A stretch of 59,222 nt of DNA from a virus. The notes below the pieces were generated by a model. It searched no databases, was not told the DNA's origin, and worked only from the letters and a program-made list of their open reading frames with translations. Positions 25,239-36,000 of this stretch are shown here, one piece after another (positions within the stretch are counted from its first letter, which is position 1; every line of letters starts with the position of its first letter). Made by a program: the position numbers and the translations under genes. The stretch covers positions 1 to 59,222 of the IMG/VR virus record IMGVR_UViG_3300043411_000192; one strand, given 5' to 3'.

Positions 25239-25985
25239 ATGGATGAACTTCGTAAACAACATGACGATCTTCTTGCTAACAAGCCAGAAGAAATGTCTGA
25301 TGGAGAGTTCGCTGCATTGATCGAAGATCATGCAAAGACCTGCCCATTCTGTAATGATAAATTAATTGCTGAAGATAATAACGATACTGACCCAGAAGGG
25401 GGTGACATGGATAAAACATTTACTCAAGAAGAATTAGATGCCGCTGTACTCGCAGCTGTTGCCCCAATTCAAGCCGAACTACAGTCTTTCAAAGACTCTG
25501 CGGTCGAGGGTGAAGTAGAGGCCCGTGTTGCTGAGGCGAAAGCCGAAAGCGATGCAGAAAAGGCTGACCTACAGGCTAAACTAGATGAAGCCGTAAACGC
25601 AAAGGGTGCTGCTGAGACAGAGCTAGCGAATGTACTTGCATTTCTAGCAACTGAATCAGAGGCCGCAGAACTAGCTGAGTGGTTCACTGCTATCAAAGCT
25701 GAGCGTAAAGCACAGATTGAAGAAGTAGCTAATTTCCCAGCAGATTATCTAGAAGCAAATCTAGATCGCTGGTGCGAGAAAGACGATGCAGAGTTTGCAG
25801 CTATGATTGCAGACTGGAAGATCGCTTCCGCTCCAAAGGCCGTAGAGCCAGCAGGTGAAGAAGCTGCTCGTGAAACTGCTATGAAAAACATCCGTCCCGT
25901 CGAATCAGGTTCAACTGTGCTAAAGGGAGATCTAGCAAATCTCTTTGGTGCTGCTGACGCTGGTATCGACATCCGTAAAGTCTGA
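25239..25985 (+). CDS. Scaffolding protein
   Basis: A 248-residue acidic protein. The start at ATG 25239 has a strong Shine-Dalgarno (AAGGAAAGG); an alternative in-frame ATG at 25188 lies before the promoter motif. A CPFC pair is near residue 35. An Ala/Glu/Lys-rich coiled coil (about 75-150) and a C-terminal charged segment are typical of capsid scaffolds. It lies between protease and capsid genes, so it probably guides assembly and is then digested. Confidence 0.7.
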   Translation: MDELRKQHDDLLANKPEEMSDGEFAALIEDHAKTCPFCNDKLIAEDNNDTDPEGGDMDKTFTQEELDAAVLAAVAPIQAELQSFKDSAVEGEVEARVAEAKAESDAEKADLQAKLDEAVNAKGAAETELANVLAFLATESEAAELAEWFTAIKAERKAQIEEVANFPADYLEANLDRWCEKDDAEFAAMIADWKIASAPKAVEPAGEEAARETAMKNIRPVESGSTVLKGDLANLFGAADAGIDIRKV

Positions 25986-25997
25986 AAGGGGAAATAA

Positions 25998-26570
25998 ATG
26001 TTCCGTAACGCACAATTTCGTGTATCTCCCCGTCATGGCGAAAGAGGCAGCCGCTACGTTCTAGACACAGCGTCAGATCCATTACCACAGTTCGTACCTG
26101 TTGTAGTGACTGGTGCAAATGATGGTCTAGGTCGAGCTGTTGTTGAACTAGCTACTGATTCTGGAGGAAACCTTGACAAGCCACTACCCGGCCAAGGTGG
26201 AATTCTAATCTATGAGCAGTTCCGCTACGATGGTAACGATACTGCAATTACCACATACTCTGATATGGATACTGTTCCTGCTGGTAAAGCTGTTCAGGTA
26301 ATCACTGGTGCAAATCATGTAAAGATTGCTTACCGCAACACCTCAGAAACAACATTCTATACTCGTGAAGATTACCCAACTGCTCGTGTAATGGTTGCCG
26401 GTGTAAGCCTTGCAACTCCTACTGTAGCTGTTGGTAACATGCTAACTCCCGGTACCGGTGACGATACTGATGGTTATTGGAAGGAAACTTCCGATGCAGC
26501 CGAGGCATGGCTAATCGTAACATCCGTCGATGCTTCAACAGACACTGTTGAAGTTGTTCTAAACTTCTGA
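25998..26570 (+). CDS. Putative head decoration protein
   Basis: A 190-residue, beta-rich protein with few charged helices, directly between scaffold and major capsid genes. There is a strong Shine-Dalgarno (AAAGGGG). The position and beta-rich nature fit a capsid decoration or stabilising protein. No family motif is recognised, so the call rests on context. Leu codons are mostly CTA, as in the highly expressed capsid gene. Confidence 0.55.
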   Translation: MFRNAQFRVSPRHGERGSRYVLDTASDPLPQFVPVVVTGANDGLGRAVVELATDSGGNLDKPLPGQGGILIYEQFRYDGNDTAITTYSDMDTVPAGKAVQVITGANHVKIAYRNTSETTFYTREDYPTARVMVAGVSLATPTVAVGNMLTPGTGDDTDGYWKETSDAAEAWLIVTSVDASTDTVEVVLNF

Positions 26571-26584
26571 TAGGGGGGTCTAAA

Positions 26585-27520
26585 ATGAGTACACTATTTA
26601 CAAAAGCAGATCCTCTAGCCGAAGAGCTTGCAGGTATCAAGGCACGCATCAATGCGGAAGCCGCAGATAACTACCAAAATAAAGAATGGCGCATGGAAGT
26701 TGCCCAGGAAATTACCGAAGGTATCTACCAAGGTTACAATACCAATAACTTCATTGACCTAATGACTGAGACACTACAGCTTCCACTAGATGGCCGCTTT
26801 GTGATCGAAGAAGTTCGTGGTCTAGACGCATTTTGGCATGGCCGTGGTGGTTACATCGAAGAGTCTGACCTATGGAAAGATTCATTCGAAATCGGCGCCG
26901 ACACAATCGGTTTCCACCTAGTACAGTCGGAAGATCGCCTTCGTACAGGTTTCGCTGAAACCGCTGAGACTCTAGTTCGTCTAGGTCGCCAGCGTCTAAC
27001 TGCTGAACTTAACAAGCGTGTTCTTTCAACTTATCAGGCTGCTGTGCAGTCAGGTGATGACTCATACGTTGGTGTTTCTGGTCTATCTCTAGCCAACCTT
27101 AACTCCGCACTATCTGGCGTCCGTGACGCTTCAGAGAGTGACGAGGTTGTAATCGTAGGTCGTCATACAATGACAGACAAGATCGTTGATGCCCTAACAG
27201 GTAACAACACTTACGCTCTGTTCACTCCTGAGACTAACGAGCAACTACTTCGCACAGGTGTTCAGGGTTCATACCGTAGAGCACGTATCATCACTCTACC
27301 TAACGTAGTTGATGCTTACAGCACTAGCCAATTCCCAGCCAACGAGCTATGGATCATCGGTCGTGACGCAGGTAAAGCTGCTTACTTCGGTGAGTCACAG
27401 TTCAAGGAATTCATCGAAGATGATAACTGGAACTGGCACTACATCTACCGTCAGGACTTCGCTTCTACCCTTATCTACAAGGACAGAGTACGTCGAATCG
27501 TAGATTCAACAGTAACTTGA
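26585..27520 (+). CDS. Major capsid protein
   Basis: A 311-residue protein with HK97-fold style layout: a helical N-arm (about 10-50), a middle with FVIEEVRGLDAFWHGRGGYIEES, a long spine-helix region (about 135-160, TLVRLGRQRLTAELNKRVLSTYQAAV) and a C-terminal beta part. It lies after the scaffold and is followed at once by a strong terminator, as is common for capsid genes. It has strongly biased codons with CTA dominating Leu, consistent with very high expression. Confidence 0.82.
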   Translation: MSTLFTKADPLAEELAGIKARINAEAADNYQNKEWRMEVAQEITEGIYQGYNTNNFIDLMTETLQLPLDGRFVIEEVRGLDAFWHGRGGYIEESDLWKDSFEIGADTIGFHLVQSEDRLRTGFAETAETLVRLGRQRLTAELNKRVLSTYQAAVQSGDDSYVGVSGLSLANLNSALSGVRDASESDEVVIVGRHTMTDKIVDALTGNNTYALFTPETNEQLLRTGVQGSYRRARIITLPNVVDAYSTSQFPANELWIIGRDAGKAAYFGESQFKEFIEDDNWNWHYIYRQDFASTLIYKDRVRRIVDSTVT

Positions 27521-27546
27521 TCTAGGTAAAAATTGATTCCTACTAG

Positions 27547-27571
27547 ACCGGCCCTTCGGGGCCGGTTTTTT
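27547..27571 (+). terminator. Strong intrinsic terminator after the capsid gene
   Basis: ACCGGCCC, the tetraloop TTCG, then GGGCCGGT, followed by a run of six T. A textbook rho-independent terminator that caps the head operon. Confidence 0.95.
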
Positions 27572-27579
27572 AGTTATAG

Positions 27580-27598
27580 GACGATGTATAGTATAGGA
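27580..27598 (+). promoter_or_regulatory. Recurrent phage promoter motif after the capsid terminator
   Basis: GACGATGTATAGTATAGGA, a full match to the motif, starts 8 bp after the terminator and 48 bp before the 27628 start. The order terminator then promoter marks a new transcription unit. Confidence 0.65.
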
Positions 27599-27627
27599 AT
27601 CACTAAACGTTTTAAAAGGAGAAAGTA

Positions 27628-28161
27628 ATGGCTAAAAGAGAAGAACTAGAAGTTTGGGAAAACCGCAATCGTAGCGAGATTTGGGTTGAGGTCGAGGATG
27701 TTTCTGGCCGCCCAGTCTCCCGTCGTGTCGGTCCTGGCCAGCGTATTGAGCTGTCCAGTTATGATCGGCAACTTAATCAGGAAGCTGCCCGAAACGGCGC
27801 TGGACCTGATTATGACTGGTTCACTAATGGTGCGCTGTCTAATGTTCGCCTACTAGACACAGCAGACGACTACGAAGAGATTAAGAGTAACGTCAATACT
27901 AAATCGGAAACAGAGATTCGTGACCTTCTTAAGCTCAATGCGAATGAACTAAAGAAAGAACTTGCTGAGATTACCAGCCCGCTAGTTGTAGCTAGACTGA
28001 AGAATTTTCTTGAGTCTGACGACGCCGACAAGGCTGAGTCGATTACGGTAGCTAAGGTCAAGGCTGTAAATGCTCGCTATGACGAACTACATCCACAGGT
28101 GACCGGCAAGGTTTTCGACACATACGAAGAAGCGATCGCCAAGCCCCAGAAGCTGCGATAA
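27628..28161 (+). CDS. Hypothetical head protein
   Basis: A 177-residue protein with Shine-Dalgarno AAAAGGAG. The N-terminal half (about 1-75) looks beta-rich (IWVEVEDVSGRPVSRRVGPGQRIELSSYDRQ), and the C-terminal half is helical with an acidic linker. It lies between capsid and neck genes and has its own promoter motif and terminator, so it may be made separately in large amounts. A decoration or head-completion role is possible. Confidence 0.6.
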   Translation: MAKREELEVWENRNRSEIWVEVEDVSGRPVSRRVGPGQRIELSSYDRQLNQEAARNGAGPDYDWFTNGALSNVRLLDTADDYEEIKSNVNTKSETEIRDLLKLNANELKKELAEITSPLVVARLKNFLESDDADKAESITVAKVKAVNARYDELHPQVTGKVFDTYEEAIAKPQKLR

Positions 28162-28172
28162 TTTCGATTACG

Positions 28173-28204
28173 AAGGCCGCCTAGGGTTCGCTCTAAGCGG
28201 CCTT
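28173..28204 (+). terminator. Hairpin terminator
   Basis: AAGGCCGC (28173-28180) pairs with GCGGCCTT (28197-28204). The downstream sequence TACTATTTATT is only moderately T-rich, so this could be a partial terminator. Confidence 0.65.
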
Positions 28205-28237
28205 ACTATTTATTAGCCCTAGTGTAAGGAGATTACG

Positions 28238-28747
28238 TTGGCATCTGTAGATTTAGAAGATCTGGTACCAGACCTTATTATTGAAGTTAATCAGCCCGGT
28301 ACTGACCAGTATGCTACCGTAAGTTCTCCCGAATGGGTATCTGAACTAAGAAACGCTTTCTGGAATGCTCACTTAGATGGGCTTATGAACGGCTGGACCG
28401 AATCAGATGGTATCATCAGCAAGTTGAATGATCCAACTGCTGACGCCATGACTCGTGACCAGCAACAGCTTATTATTCTGTACGCCTACATGAAGATTGT
28501 TAAGAATCAGATTCTCAATACTGATACGGTCTTCAGAGCTAAAGCTGGTCCGGTTGAATATGAAACTCAGAAGTCGGCACAGGTTTACAGAGCCATCCTT
28601 GAAGATCTAAATGTACGCATCTCTCGTGTTCTTGATCGTCTAGCTGATGAGGGTTCTGCAACAGATATCATCTACATTGATACTTACGCCGCACGACAAT
28701 CCGCTATCGCTTATGGCTTTATCGACTGGGTTGGGAGTGAGTGGTAA
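28238..28747 (+). CDS. Putative head-to-tail adaptor
   Basis: A 169-residue helical protein with a TTG start after AAGGAG. Long helices (about 30-60, 70-95, 105-130) fit the small helical adaptor proteins that bind under the portal. It is the first of three overlapping or close genes of neck-protein size. Assignment is by context and helix content. Confidence 0.55.
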   Translation: MASVDLEDLVPDLIIEVNQPGTDQYATVSSPEWVSELRNAFWNAHLDGLMNGWTESDGIISKLNDPTADAMTRDQQQLIILYAYMKIVKNQILNTDTVFRAKAGPVEYETQKSAQVYRAILEDLNVRISRVLDRLADEGSATDIIYIDTYAARQSAIAYGFIDWVGSEW

Positions 28748-29205
28748 TGGCTCAGCCGACTGACCCTACGTTTGGATCTAGCTTTAATCCAGACACCTTT
28801 AGGGATAAGATCAAATCAGCTATGCAAATGGGTAGCCCCAACGCAACCCAGGAGAAGGTCACCTTTAGGTGGGTTAGTCAGAAAACTTATAGTGTGAAGA
28901 CAGATCCAACTGGTCGTCCTTATGACCTAGCTTCTGCTGCTGTAAGTATCAATGAGCAAGATGATGTCCAAGTGGATTGTGCTGTTGAGTTTATTTATAG
29001 AAACCCAACAGGTAGTCCTATTGGCGAATTTGATACCCCAAGAGTTGTTATTACATTATTAGATACAGATTATGCACAGATAGAAGGAGCAACTAAAGTA
29101 TTACTTGGAGGTAATACTTACGATGTTCAGTTTGTGGAACCACCAGTAGGGCTATTTAGTGTGACTGTATATACGGTTCATGCAATTGCCGTAGACGAAT
29201 CCTAG
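28747..29205 (+). CDS. Putative head-tail connector / stopper
   Basis: A 152-residue protein. ATG 28747 is chosen for the TAATG overlap with the previous stop; a GTG two codons earlier is possible. The beta-rich body (VTFRWVSQKTYSV, VVITLLDTDYAQIEGATKVLLGG) fits stopper or tail-attachment proteins. No specific motif was found. Confidence 0.55.
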   Translation: MAQPTDPTFGSSFNPDTFRDKIKSAMQMGSPNATQEKVTFRWVSQKTYSVKTDPTGRPYDLASAAVSINEQDDVQVDCAVEFIYRNPTGSPIGEFDTPRVVITLLDTDYAQIEGATKVLLGGNTYDVQFVEPPVGLFSVTVYTVHAIAVDES

Positions 29206-29213
29206 GAGTTATT

Positions 29214-29735
29214 ATGAGTCAAGTTGTTGGTGGTCTAAGACGAAGACTAATCAAAGATAATTTCTATTGGATGGTGCATAGTTCCTTAAGTGAATTAGGC
29301 TGGTTTAATGGTGGACTGTCTACCTCAGATGTCACATTGCTTTCAGATCAGGTAGACCCAAGAACAGAGATTAAACCAAACAAGGTGTCTATCTCAGCGG
29401 AAGAACTATCTTCGGATGAGATAGAAATGGGTTCTAATCTTGAACAATATAACTGGGACGTTTACTTAGATATTTTCGCAGAAGATGAATCTGTTGGGGT
29501 TCATCTAACTGGCGATATATATGATATACTGAGAGGTAAAATGGAGAGCATCGGTCGTACCGGTCCCTCATTTAAAGTTTATGACTTGAGAATTGAAGAT
29601 GAACCTTATTTATTTACTTGTCAGTTAGAAAACATTGAAGAAAGTCGAGTTAGAGAATGGGATGCACCTTTCAATAAATATTGGTGGGTTATTGCCGTTA
29701 CTATAGTTGATACTTATTATGGAGAAGGTGGTTAA
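29214..29735 (+). CDS. Putative tail terminator / neck protein
   Basis: A 173-residue alpha/beta protein with Shine-Dalgarno (AGGAG) 7 bases upstream. Size and order after the connector suggest the tail terminator or a tail-completion protein. It is followed not by the tail tube but by the fibre island, which is unusual. Confidence 0.5.
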   Translation: MSQVVGGLRRRLIKDNFYWMVHSSLSELGWFNGGLSTSDVTLLSDQVDPRTEIKPNKVSISAEELSSDEIEMGSNLEQYNWDVYLDIFAEDESVGVHLTGDIYDILRGKMESIGRTGPSFKVYDLRIEDEPYLFTCQLENIEESRVREWDAPFNKYWWVIAVTIVDTYYGEGG

Positions 29736-29737
29736 TT

Positions 29738-30094
29738 ATGGCTACAATTTTTAACAACGTTGATAGAGTTGCAGGCGATCCACTCTCTTCTGTGCTCGTT
29801 ACTATAGTTCTTTTATGGGATACTTCTGAAAGCCCTATGGCTAAGATAGAAGATGAAGATACTATTGTTCGTGGAACATATGGTACTTCTACCGATCTTG
29901 ATGGACATTGGGAAGTCGATCTAGTTCCCAACGATGAAATTACTCCTGTTGATTCTGTTTATAAAATCACAGAACGTTTATCAACAAATAATGATTCTAT
30001 AACTTATTATATTTCTGTACCAGATAGCGCTACTCCAACATCATGGATTGGTGATATTATCTTGTCACAGGAAGAACTTCCATCATGGATTTAG
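29738..30094 (+). CDS. Hypothetical beta-rich structural protein
   Basis: A 118-residue acidic, beta-rich protein that begins two bases after the previous stop. The pattern LLWDTSESPM, GTYGTSTDLDGHWEVDLVPND resembles small carboxypeptidase-regulatory or fibre N-terminal beta-sandwich domains, though not firmly. It is the first gene of the fibre island and may anchor fibres at the neck. Confidence 0.5.
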   Translation: MATIFNNVDRVAGDPLSSVLVTIVLLWDTSESPMAKIEDEDTIVRGTYGTSTDLDGHWEVDLVPNDEITPVDSVYKITERLSTNNDSITYYISVPDSATPTSWIGDIILSQEELPSWI

Positions 30095-30140
30095 CACTAT
30101 CATATTTAAAAAATACTAATATAACCGGAATGGATTTGAT

Positions 30141-30524
30141 ATGAAACCTGTTAAACAGAACCTTGAAATTTGGCAAGGTAAAACATATGAAGAACCTTTT
30201 ACTTTTGGTCGTGCTGTTAAAAATGAAGCAGGTGAATTGGTAGATATTATTGCAACTAATCTTTCTGGCTACACAGGCAGAATGCAACTTCGTACATCAA
30301 TTGATTCTGAAGATGTTGTTATTGAATTAACAACAGAAAATGACCGCATTATCATTGACGCAGACAATGGTATTGTCACTCTATATATCAGCGATGAAGA
30401 TACGGCCCTTTTGCCTGTTGGTTCATACAAATACGACCTAGAGCTTATCACTGCTTCTGGTCGTGTTTATGGTCCTCTGTACGGTACTGTAAAAGTCAAG
30501 GCCGAGGTGACACGCGATGCCTAG
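30141..30524 (+). CDS. BppU-like fibre/baseplate N-terminal domain protein
   Basis: A 127-residue protein. [19 protein letters not shown] near the N-terminus, a central [12 protein letters not shown] segment and the C-terminal [26 protein letters not shown] follow the pattern of BppU-type beta-sandwich domains. These sit at the base of receptor-binding appendages in phages of Gram-positive bacteria. It ends in overlap with the collagen-like fibre gene, which it may attach. Confidence 0.6.
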   Translation: MKPVKQNLEIWQGKTYEEPFTFGRAVKNEAGELVDIIATNLSGYTGRMQLRTSIDSEDVVIELTTENDRIIIDADNGIVTLYISDEDTALLPVGSYKYDLELITASGRVYGPLYGTVKVKAEVTRDA

Positions 30525-32226
30525 TTATATCCAAGATGAAGATAATGATATCATTCTTCTTGGTGAAGAGGTTGTTGAAACACAAGTTCTTTCTGACGAT
30601 AGTGGCGATAGCTTTGTTATCCAAGTTGGCATACAGGGTCCTGAAGGTTCTCAGGGGGTTACGGGTCCTACTGGACCACAGGGAATTCCTGGTCCTACCG
30701 GAGCTACTGGTCCAACTGCTGCAACTGGACCTACTGGTCCTCAGGGAACGACTGGACCTATTGGTGAGCAGGGATTTACAGGTTCTACGGGTCCTGTAGC
30801 TTCTACGGGTCCTACCGGCCCGCAGGGTAACACTGGTAGCACCGGACCTACTGGTGAGACTGGTCCTATTGGTTTGACCGGCAGCACAGGGCCACAAGGT
30901 ATTACTGGTGCTACTGGCGTACAAGGTTTAGTAGGTGGCACAGGCTCTACTGGCCCTGTTGCTGCTACTGGGCCTACGGGACCGCAGGGCTTAACTGGAG
31001 CTACTGGCGCAACTGGTTTAACTGGCGTTCAGGGTTTCACCGGCCCTCAAGGTGAAACTGGGCCGGTTGGCCTAACTGGATCTACTGGCCCAGAAGGACC
31101 AACAGGCGCTACAGGTCCAGCGGGTAGTGATGCAACCGTACAAGGCGCTACTGGCCCAACCGGTCCAGTGGGTGCTAGCGGAACTATTGGTATTGATGGC
31201 TTTACCGGTGCCACTGGTCCAGCAGGCGTAGATGGCGCTACTGGCGCTACAGGGCCTGCTGGTACGGATGGGGAAATGAAGTCCGTTAAAGCTGCTACAA
31301 CTGCGAATATTACTCTGTCGGGCACGCAGACAATTGATGGTGTGGCGCTGTCGGTAGACGATCTTGTGCTTGTAAAGAATCAAGTGACTACGGCAGATAA
31401 TGGTGTTTATGCTGTTAAGTCTGGGGCTTGGGTAGAAGAATCATGGTCTACAGCTAATGTTGTTGTTGCAGTTGATCAGGGCGCAGTTAATGGTGGAAAT
31501 CTTTACACTAACCTCGTGAGCACAACTCCATTGGAGCGCAACTTCTCTGGTGATCAAATTACTACTGGCACTATTCCTGCTGGAGTTATTCCCGATCTTG
31601 ATGCTGCTAAGATTACTACTGGCGAACTAAATCCTCTTGTTTTACCAAGAAAGCTCATGTACGCTAACACGGGTGGTGTGTTCGCTGCGAACACCGCATG
31701 GGGTAGACATTCACCACTAACTTGTCTAGTTCTCCAGAGCGCTGCTATGAATGCCTCGCAAGCTACTTATGCTGTGTGGTATCCATTTTTTATCCCCCGC
31801 CAAACTGCTGTGACCTTGAGTTTAAGCTGTGCAACGTTGCAGGCAAGTAGTTTTATTCGGGTTGCCATGTTCTCTGCCGATGAGGGCACCTTGCTGCCGG
31901 TAGCCAGAACTGAAGACGTTGGTACGGTTTCTGGTGCATCTACTGGCACAAAACAAATTACCACTGCTGGTACCTATCAAGGTCTTGTCTATGTTGCTCT
32001 GTGGTTGAGTAATCATGCGACTGTTCGTTGGATAAGGCTGGCAGCAGATAGTTCTGCTATGAATCCATTTGGTAGTGCGGGCACAAACGCCAGAATCCCC
32101 TATGGCTGGATTGCGACGGGCTTGGACTATTCAGCTTCATGGCCTGCCGGTTCACCACCAGCTCTTACGCTAGCTAATCATGCGGATCACCTTAATGGTC
32201 CGGCTGTATGGATGGAGTGGGCATGA
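30517..32226 (+). CDS. Collagen-like fibre protein
   Basis: A 569-residue protein. Residues about 45-250 are Gly-X-Y repeats rich in GPT, GAT and GPQ, with Thr or Pro in Y, predicted to form a trimeric collagen-like shaft. A beta-rich domain (about 255-375) and a C-terminal jelly-roll-like domain (about 390-569) follow. Part of the last domain resembles the 38681 protein and the end of the 36346 protein. It overlaps the 32223 gene (ATGA). Probably a head, neck or tail fibre. Confidence 0.8.
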   Translation: MPSYIQDEDNDIILLGEEVVETQVLSDDSGDSFVIQVGIQGPEGSQGVTGPTGPQGIPGPTGATGPTAATGPTGPQGTTGPIGEQGFTGSTGPVASTGPTGPQGNTGSTGPTGETGPIGLTGSTGPQGITGATGVQGLVGGTGSTGPVAATGPTGPQGLTGATGATGLTGVQGFTGPQGETGPVGLTGSTGPEGPTGATGPAGSDATVQGATGPTGPVGASGTIGIDGFTGATGPAGVDGATGATGPAGTDGEMKSVKAATTANITLSGTQTIDGVALSVDDLVLVKNQVTTADNGVYAVKSGAWVEESWSTANVVVAVDQGAVNGGNLYTNLVSTTPLERNFSGDQITTGTIPAGVIPDLDAAKITTGELNPLVLPRKLMYANTGGVFAANTAWGRHSPLTCLVLQSAAMNASQATYAVWYPFFIPRQTAVTLSLSCATLQASSFIRVAMFSADEGTLLPVARTEDVGTVSGASTGTKQITTAGTYQGLVYVALWLSNHATVRWIRLAADSSAMNPFGSAGTNARIPYGWIATGLDYSASWPAGSPPALTLANHADHLNGPAVWMEWA

Positions 32227-32612
32227 GAACTGATGAGAAATACTTCCTTGGTGGATATGATCCCGAGCATCCTAATGACAACGTTCAGTACCGTCTTATT
32301 GATAATGGCGACGGTACTGGTACGTACTATGAATATGATGTTGACGGTACTCTTCTTGTTCAAGAAGAAGTCACAGATCTAGAGATTCCCGACCCACCAG
32401 CAATAGATATTACGGCCATGCTCTCTCAGTTAAGTCCCGAAGAGTTCCAAAGAGTTCTCTTGCTCGGCATAGCCATTACTCACCCAGAGTCAGTTTATGC
32501 CTTGGAGTATTCAGTAGTAGCAGAAGATCCACTTGTTGGTATTCAGGTCGTAAGAGATGCCGCTTTAACCGCACTAAACATTACAGAAGAGGAGGTGCAG
32601 GAGAATGGCTAA
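32223..32612 (+). CDS. Small fibre-associated protein, paralogue of 39187 gene
   Basis: A 129-residue protein starting at ATG 32223, overlapping the fibre stop. Its first about 55 residues ([11 protein letters not shown], then [16 protein letters not shown]) align closely with the protein at 39187 (GGYNPDLPNGN, then LDGTGTRTTYDADGN). Both end in an acidic helical segment. The conserved pairing with an upstream fibre C-terminal domain suggests a chaperone or fibre-capping partner; that is inference. Confidence 0.65.
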   Translation: MRTDEKYFLGGYDPEHPNDNVQYRLIDNGDGTGTYYEYDVDGTLLVQEEVTDLEIPDPPAIDITAMLSQLSPEEFQRVLLLGIAITHPESVYALEYSVVAEDPLVGIQVVRDAALTALNITEEEVQENG

Positions 32613-33024
32613 CCAAGATATATTCCTCCCAGTAACAGGACAGGGCGCACACGCTGCTCAGCACCTTGTGGGGGGCGCTGACCCGCTTTCTATGGCGATC
32701 CTGTTCCCAGCACCCGTAACTCTTTCTGACGGCGCTACGATCAGCACAGATGCCTCTCTGGGTATTCACTTCAGGGTAACCCTAGGTGGTAACAGAACTC
32801 TAGCTAATCCTACTGGTGCAACAGATGGTCAACGTATCACTTGGGAGATTATCCAAGATGGTACTGGTTCACGTACTCTCAGCTATGACACCAAGTTTAC
32901 GTTTGGTACAGATGTAACTTCTCCTGTTCTTTCAACTACTGCCGGTAAAAGAGATTTCATTGGTGCTGTCTATAATTCAACTGCTGACAAGTTTTATGTT
33001 GTGGCATTTGCGCGTGGTTATTAG
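32605..33024 (+). CDS. Fibre-associated beta-domain protein
   Basis: A 139-residue protein. A common phage fibre pattern is seen: GADPLSM near the start, then a beta-helix or sandwich domain with NRTLANPTGATDGQRITWEIIQD and a C-terminal DFIGAVYNSTADKFYVVAFARG. Such units occur as modules in many tail fibres. It overlaps the previous gene and has a GAGGTG-GGAG Shine-Dalgarno region. Confidence 0.65.
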   Translation: MANQDIFLPVTGQGAHAAQHLVGGADPLSMAILFPAPVTLSDGATISTDASLGIHFRVTLGGNRTLANPTGATDGQRITWEIIQDGTGSRTLSYDTKFTFGTDVTSPVLSTTAGKRDFIGAVYNSTADKFYVVAFARGY

Positions 33025-33032
33025 GAGTAATT

Positions 33033-36000
33033 GTGGCAACTAGATATTGGGTTGGATCGGGAACGTGGAACGCAGCGAGTACCGCTAATTGGTCCGCTAC
33101 TTCGACTACTGGGCCAACTGGAGCTTCTGTTCCGACTGCGGCTGACGACGTTGTATTTGATGCTTCTTCTGGTAATTGTGATTTAGCTCCCGGTGGTAGA
33201 CTCTGCCGCAGCTTGGACGCAAGCACCTACACGGGGGCGATGGTCTTTTCTTCTGGTGGTACGGCAACGCTGTCTGTGGGTGACAGCGTGCCCGGTCCCG
33301 GCAATGTTGCCTTTCGGTTGTCGGCGGCAATGACGTTCACCACGGGCGGCGTGTCGTTTCCTTCCACGATCACGTTTGCGTCCACGTCGACTACGGCGCA
33401 GACGATCACCACGAACGGTAAGACACTCCCCAACGTCACGTTCAACGGTGCCGGGGGGAAGTGGCAGCTTCAGGACGCCCTGACAAGCTCGGGCATGATC
33501 ACGACCACGGCGGGCGGTTTCTTCGGCAACGGGCAGACCATCACCGCAGCATCGTTCAACGGCGGGACGACAGGTGTTCGCACGGTCGACATCACGAACT
33601 GCTCGATCACCCTCACAGTGGGCGGCGGCACACCGTGGAACATGGGCTTCACCCCTTCCAACCTGACGTTCGTGAGCACCGGGTCGACCATCACGTTCAC
33701 CGGGTCGCTGGGTCTGGAGTTCCGTGGCGGTGCCCTGACGTACAACAACTTCGTCAACACGATGACCACCGGCACCACCCCGATCCAGATGTCGGCGGTT
33801 AATACGTTCAACAACCTGACGTTCACCGGGGCGGCGGGTACGGCCTGTCAGGTCATGCTTGCTGCGAACCAGATTGTCGCCGGCACCCTCACGATCACCG
33901 GCAACTCGGCGACGAACCGGGTCCTCTGCTACTCCGAGACGCTCGGTACACCTCGGGTCATCACTGCTGCCGCCACTGCTCTCACCGATGTTGATTTTAT
34001 GGATATCGCTATAGTTGGTCCTACTGGATCTACTATTACATCAGATAGCTTTAACAGAAGTAATGGCGCACTACATGGATCTACGTCTGATGCCGCTGCC
34101 GGTGGGAGTGGCTTAACTTGGTCTACTGGAAGTAATTTCAATATTGCTTCTAACGCATCTACGGCTAATAGTAGTAGTTCCTATATCACCATACCTGTTG
34201 CTACTTCTAATATGGAAGTTTCAGCGACCGTGCCAACATTGGTCACGAGTGGACATGCTGGTGTGGCGGCTAGAATATCTAGCATAACTAATTTCGTATT
34301 TTATGGTGTATCTAATGCCTCAACCCAATCCGTGCTAATGTATCAGATTGGATCAACGTCTAGTTCTGTTTCCTGTGGTCTAGTCGCTGCCGGGTCTACA
34401 ATCTCTTTAAGAGTAATAGATCAAATAGCTGTTGCTTTAGTTAATGGAACAGTCGTGGGAACGCTTGCTATTCCCCCGGCTTCTTCGTTCACTTCACCAA
34501 ATAATGCTGGTCTTCAGCAGATGAGTACGGGCACTATTGATGACTTTGCAGTGAAGAATCTCGCTTCAGTAACTGGCACCCGGCTCGGTGACTGCCTCGG
34601 CAACTCGGGCATCACCTTCACCACAGCTTCTGGTACAGCTAGAGATGGTGGTGGCGCTGGAGTAAAGAGATATGCTGTAGCTGCTGGTAACTGGTCCTCG
34701 ACAGCAACGTGGTCGGAGTCGGACGGCGGCGCGCCGGGAGCGTCGGTTCCTCTCCCGCAGGACGACGTGTACATCAAGCGTTCCTTCTCCAGTGAAACTA
34801 TTACAATAGACATGCCGAGGCTGTGTCGTCTGTTGGATTTCACTGGCTCTACTGGCACACTTCATACCTCACAGCTTGTAACGACTGCAACGATCTTTGG
34901 ATCGTTGGTACTAGCAAATATTCCCGGTAATCTACTAGCTTCTAATATAAGACTTCTCGGAAAGTCGAATACGATTACAACCAATAGTAGAACTTTTATA
35001 AATGCTAATGCAGCCCTTGTTATTGATGGTTCATATACGATGACCGACCAACTCTTCGTTGGTGGAGATTTAAGTTCCATATATGGCAGTCTTAATACGG
35101 GAAGTTATGCTATATCCTGCGGTAGATTTATGTTCTCGTATAGTGGCACTTTAAACCTTGGCTCTAGTAGTATCACTATTACACAAACGGGAGCCGCTAC
35201 TCCAGCGTGGACTGTCAGTTCGCTAGTAAATCTTAGTGCGGCTTCATCAACGATCACATTTGCTTTGGATGCGCCCATTGGTGGCGCCACCTCAAGTGCC
35301 GCAGCTACCCATACATTTGCTGGCGGAGATAAGAGTTACGGCACTCTCACCTACACGGTCGCTGACTCGCCCGGTGCTCTAACAATCACTGGCTCTAACA
35401 CTTTCGGCACAGTCAACATTGGTTCTGGTAGATCACTGAAACTTACTTCTGGTACTACACAGAAGATAGGTACATTAAATCTTAATGGTGTACCTAGAGG
35501 TGGAGTCAGGTTGCCGGGAGTTGGTGGCACATATTTGTCCACACCGGATTCGGCAGCAGTATCAGTTACTGGTGACATCGACATCAGGTGCAGGGTGGCG
35601 TTGACCGACTACACCGCTGCGTCGGAAGGTGCTCTCGTCACCAAGTTCGGCGCAGCAGGCCAACGGTCCTTCCGCTTCTACTTCGATTCGGTGGGACGGT
35701 TGAACTTCAACATGAGCACCGACGGGACCGCCAACACGGGGTTGCAGTGGCAGGCAGGGCCGACGTTCGTTGACGGGACGACCTACTGGGTGAGGACCAC
35801 AAGAACCGCCGCAGGGACGCTCAGGTTCTTCTACGCCGCCGATCAGCCGACGATGCCAACGTCATGGACCGAGGCTGGGTTGTCACAGACCCTTTCTGCT
35901 GGGCAGAACATTTTCGACTCCACCTCGCCGGTCGAGATCGGGTCGATGACTCTCGGCACGGCCTACCTCGCCAATGGCGTGTTCTACCGGGCGCAGATCC

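Noticed and set aside
30496-30924. Leftward open frames opposite the collagen-like and fibre genes
   Set aside because: They are the reverse strand of Gly-X-Y repeats or GC-rich coding DNA, lack ribosome sites and show low-complexity products.
30640-31270. CRISPR-like or tandem DNA repeats
   Set aside because: The short repeats are imperfect, in frame and multiples of 9 nt, explained by collagen-like Gly-X-Y coding.
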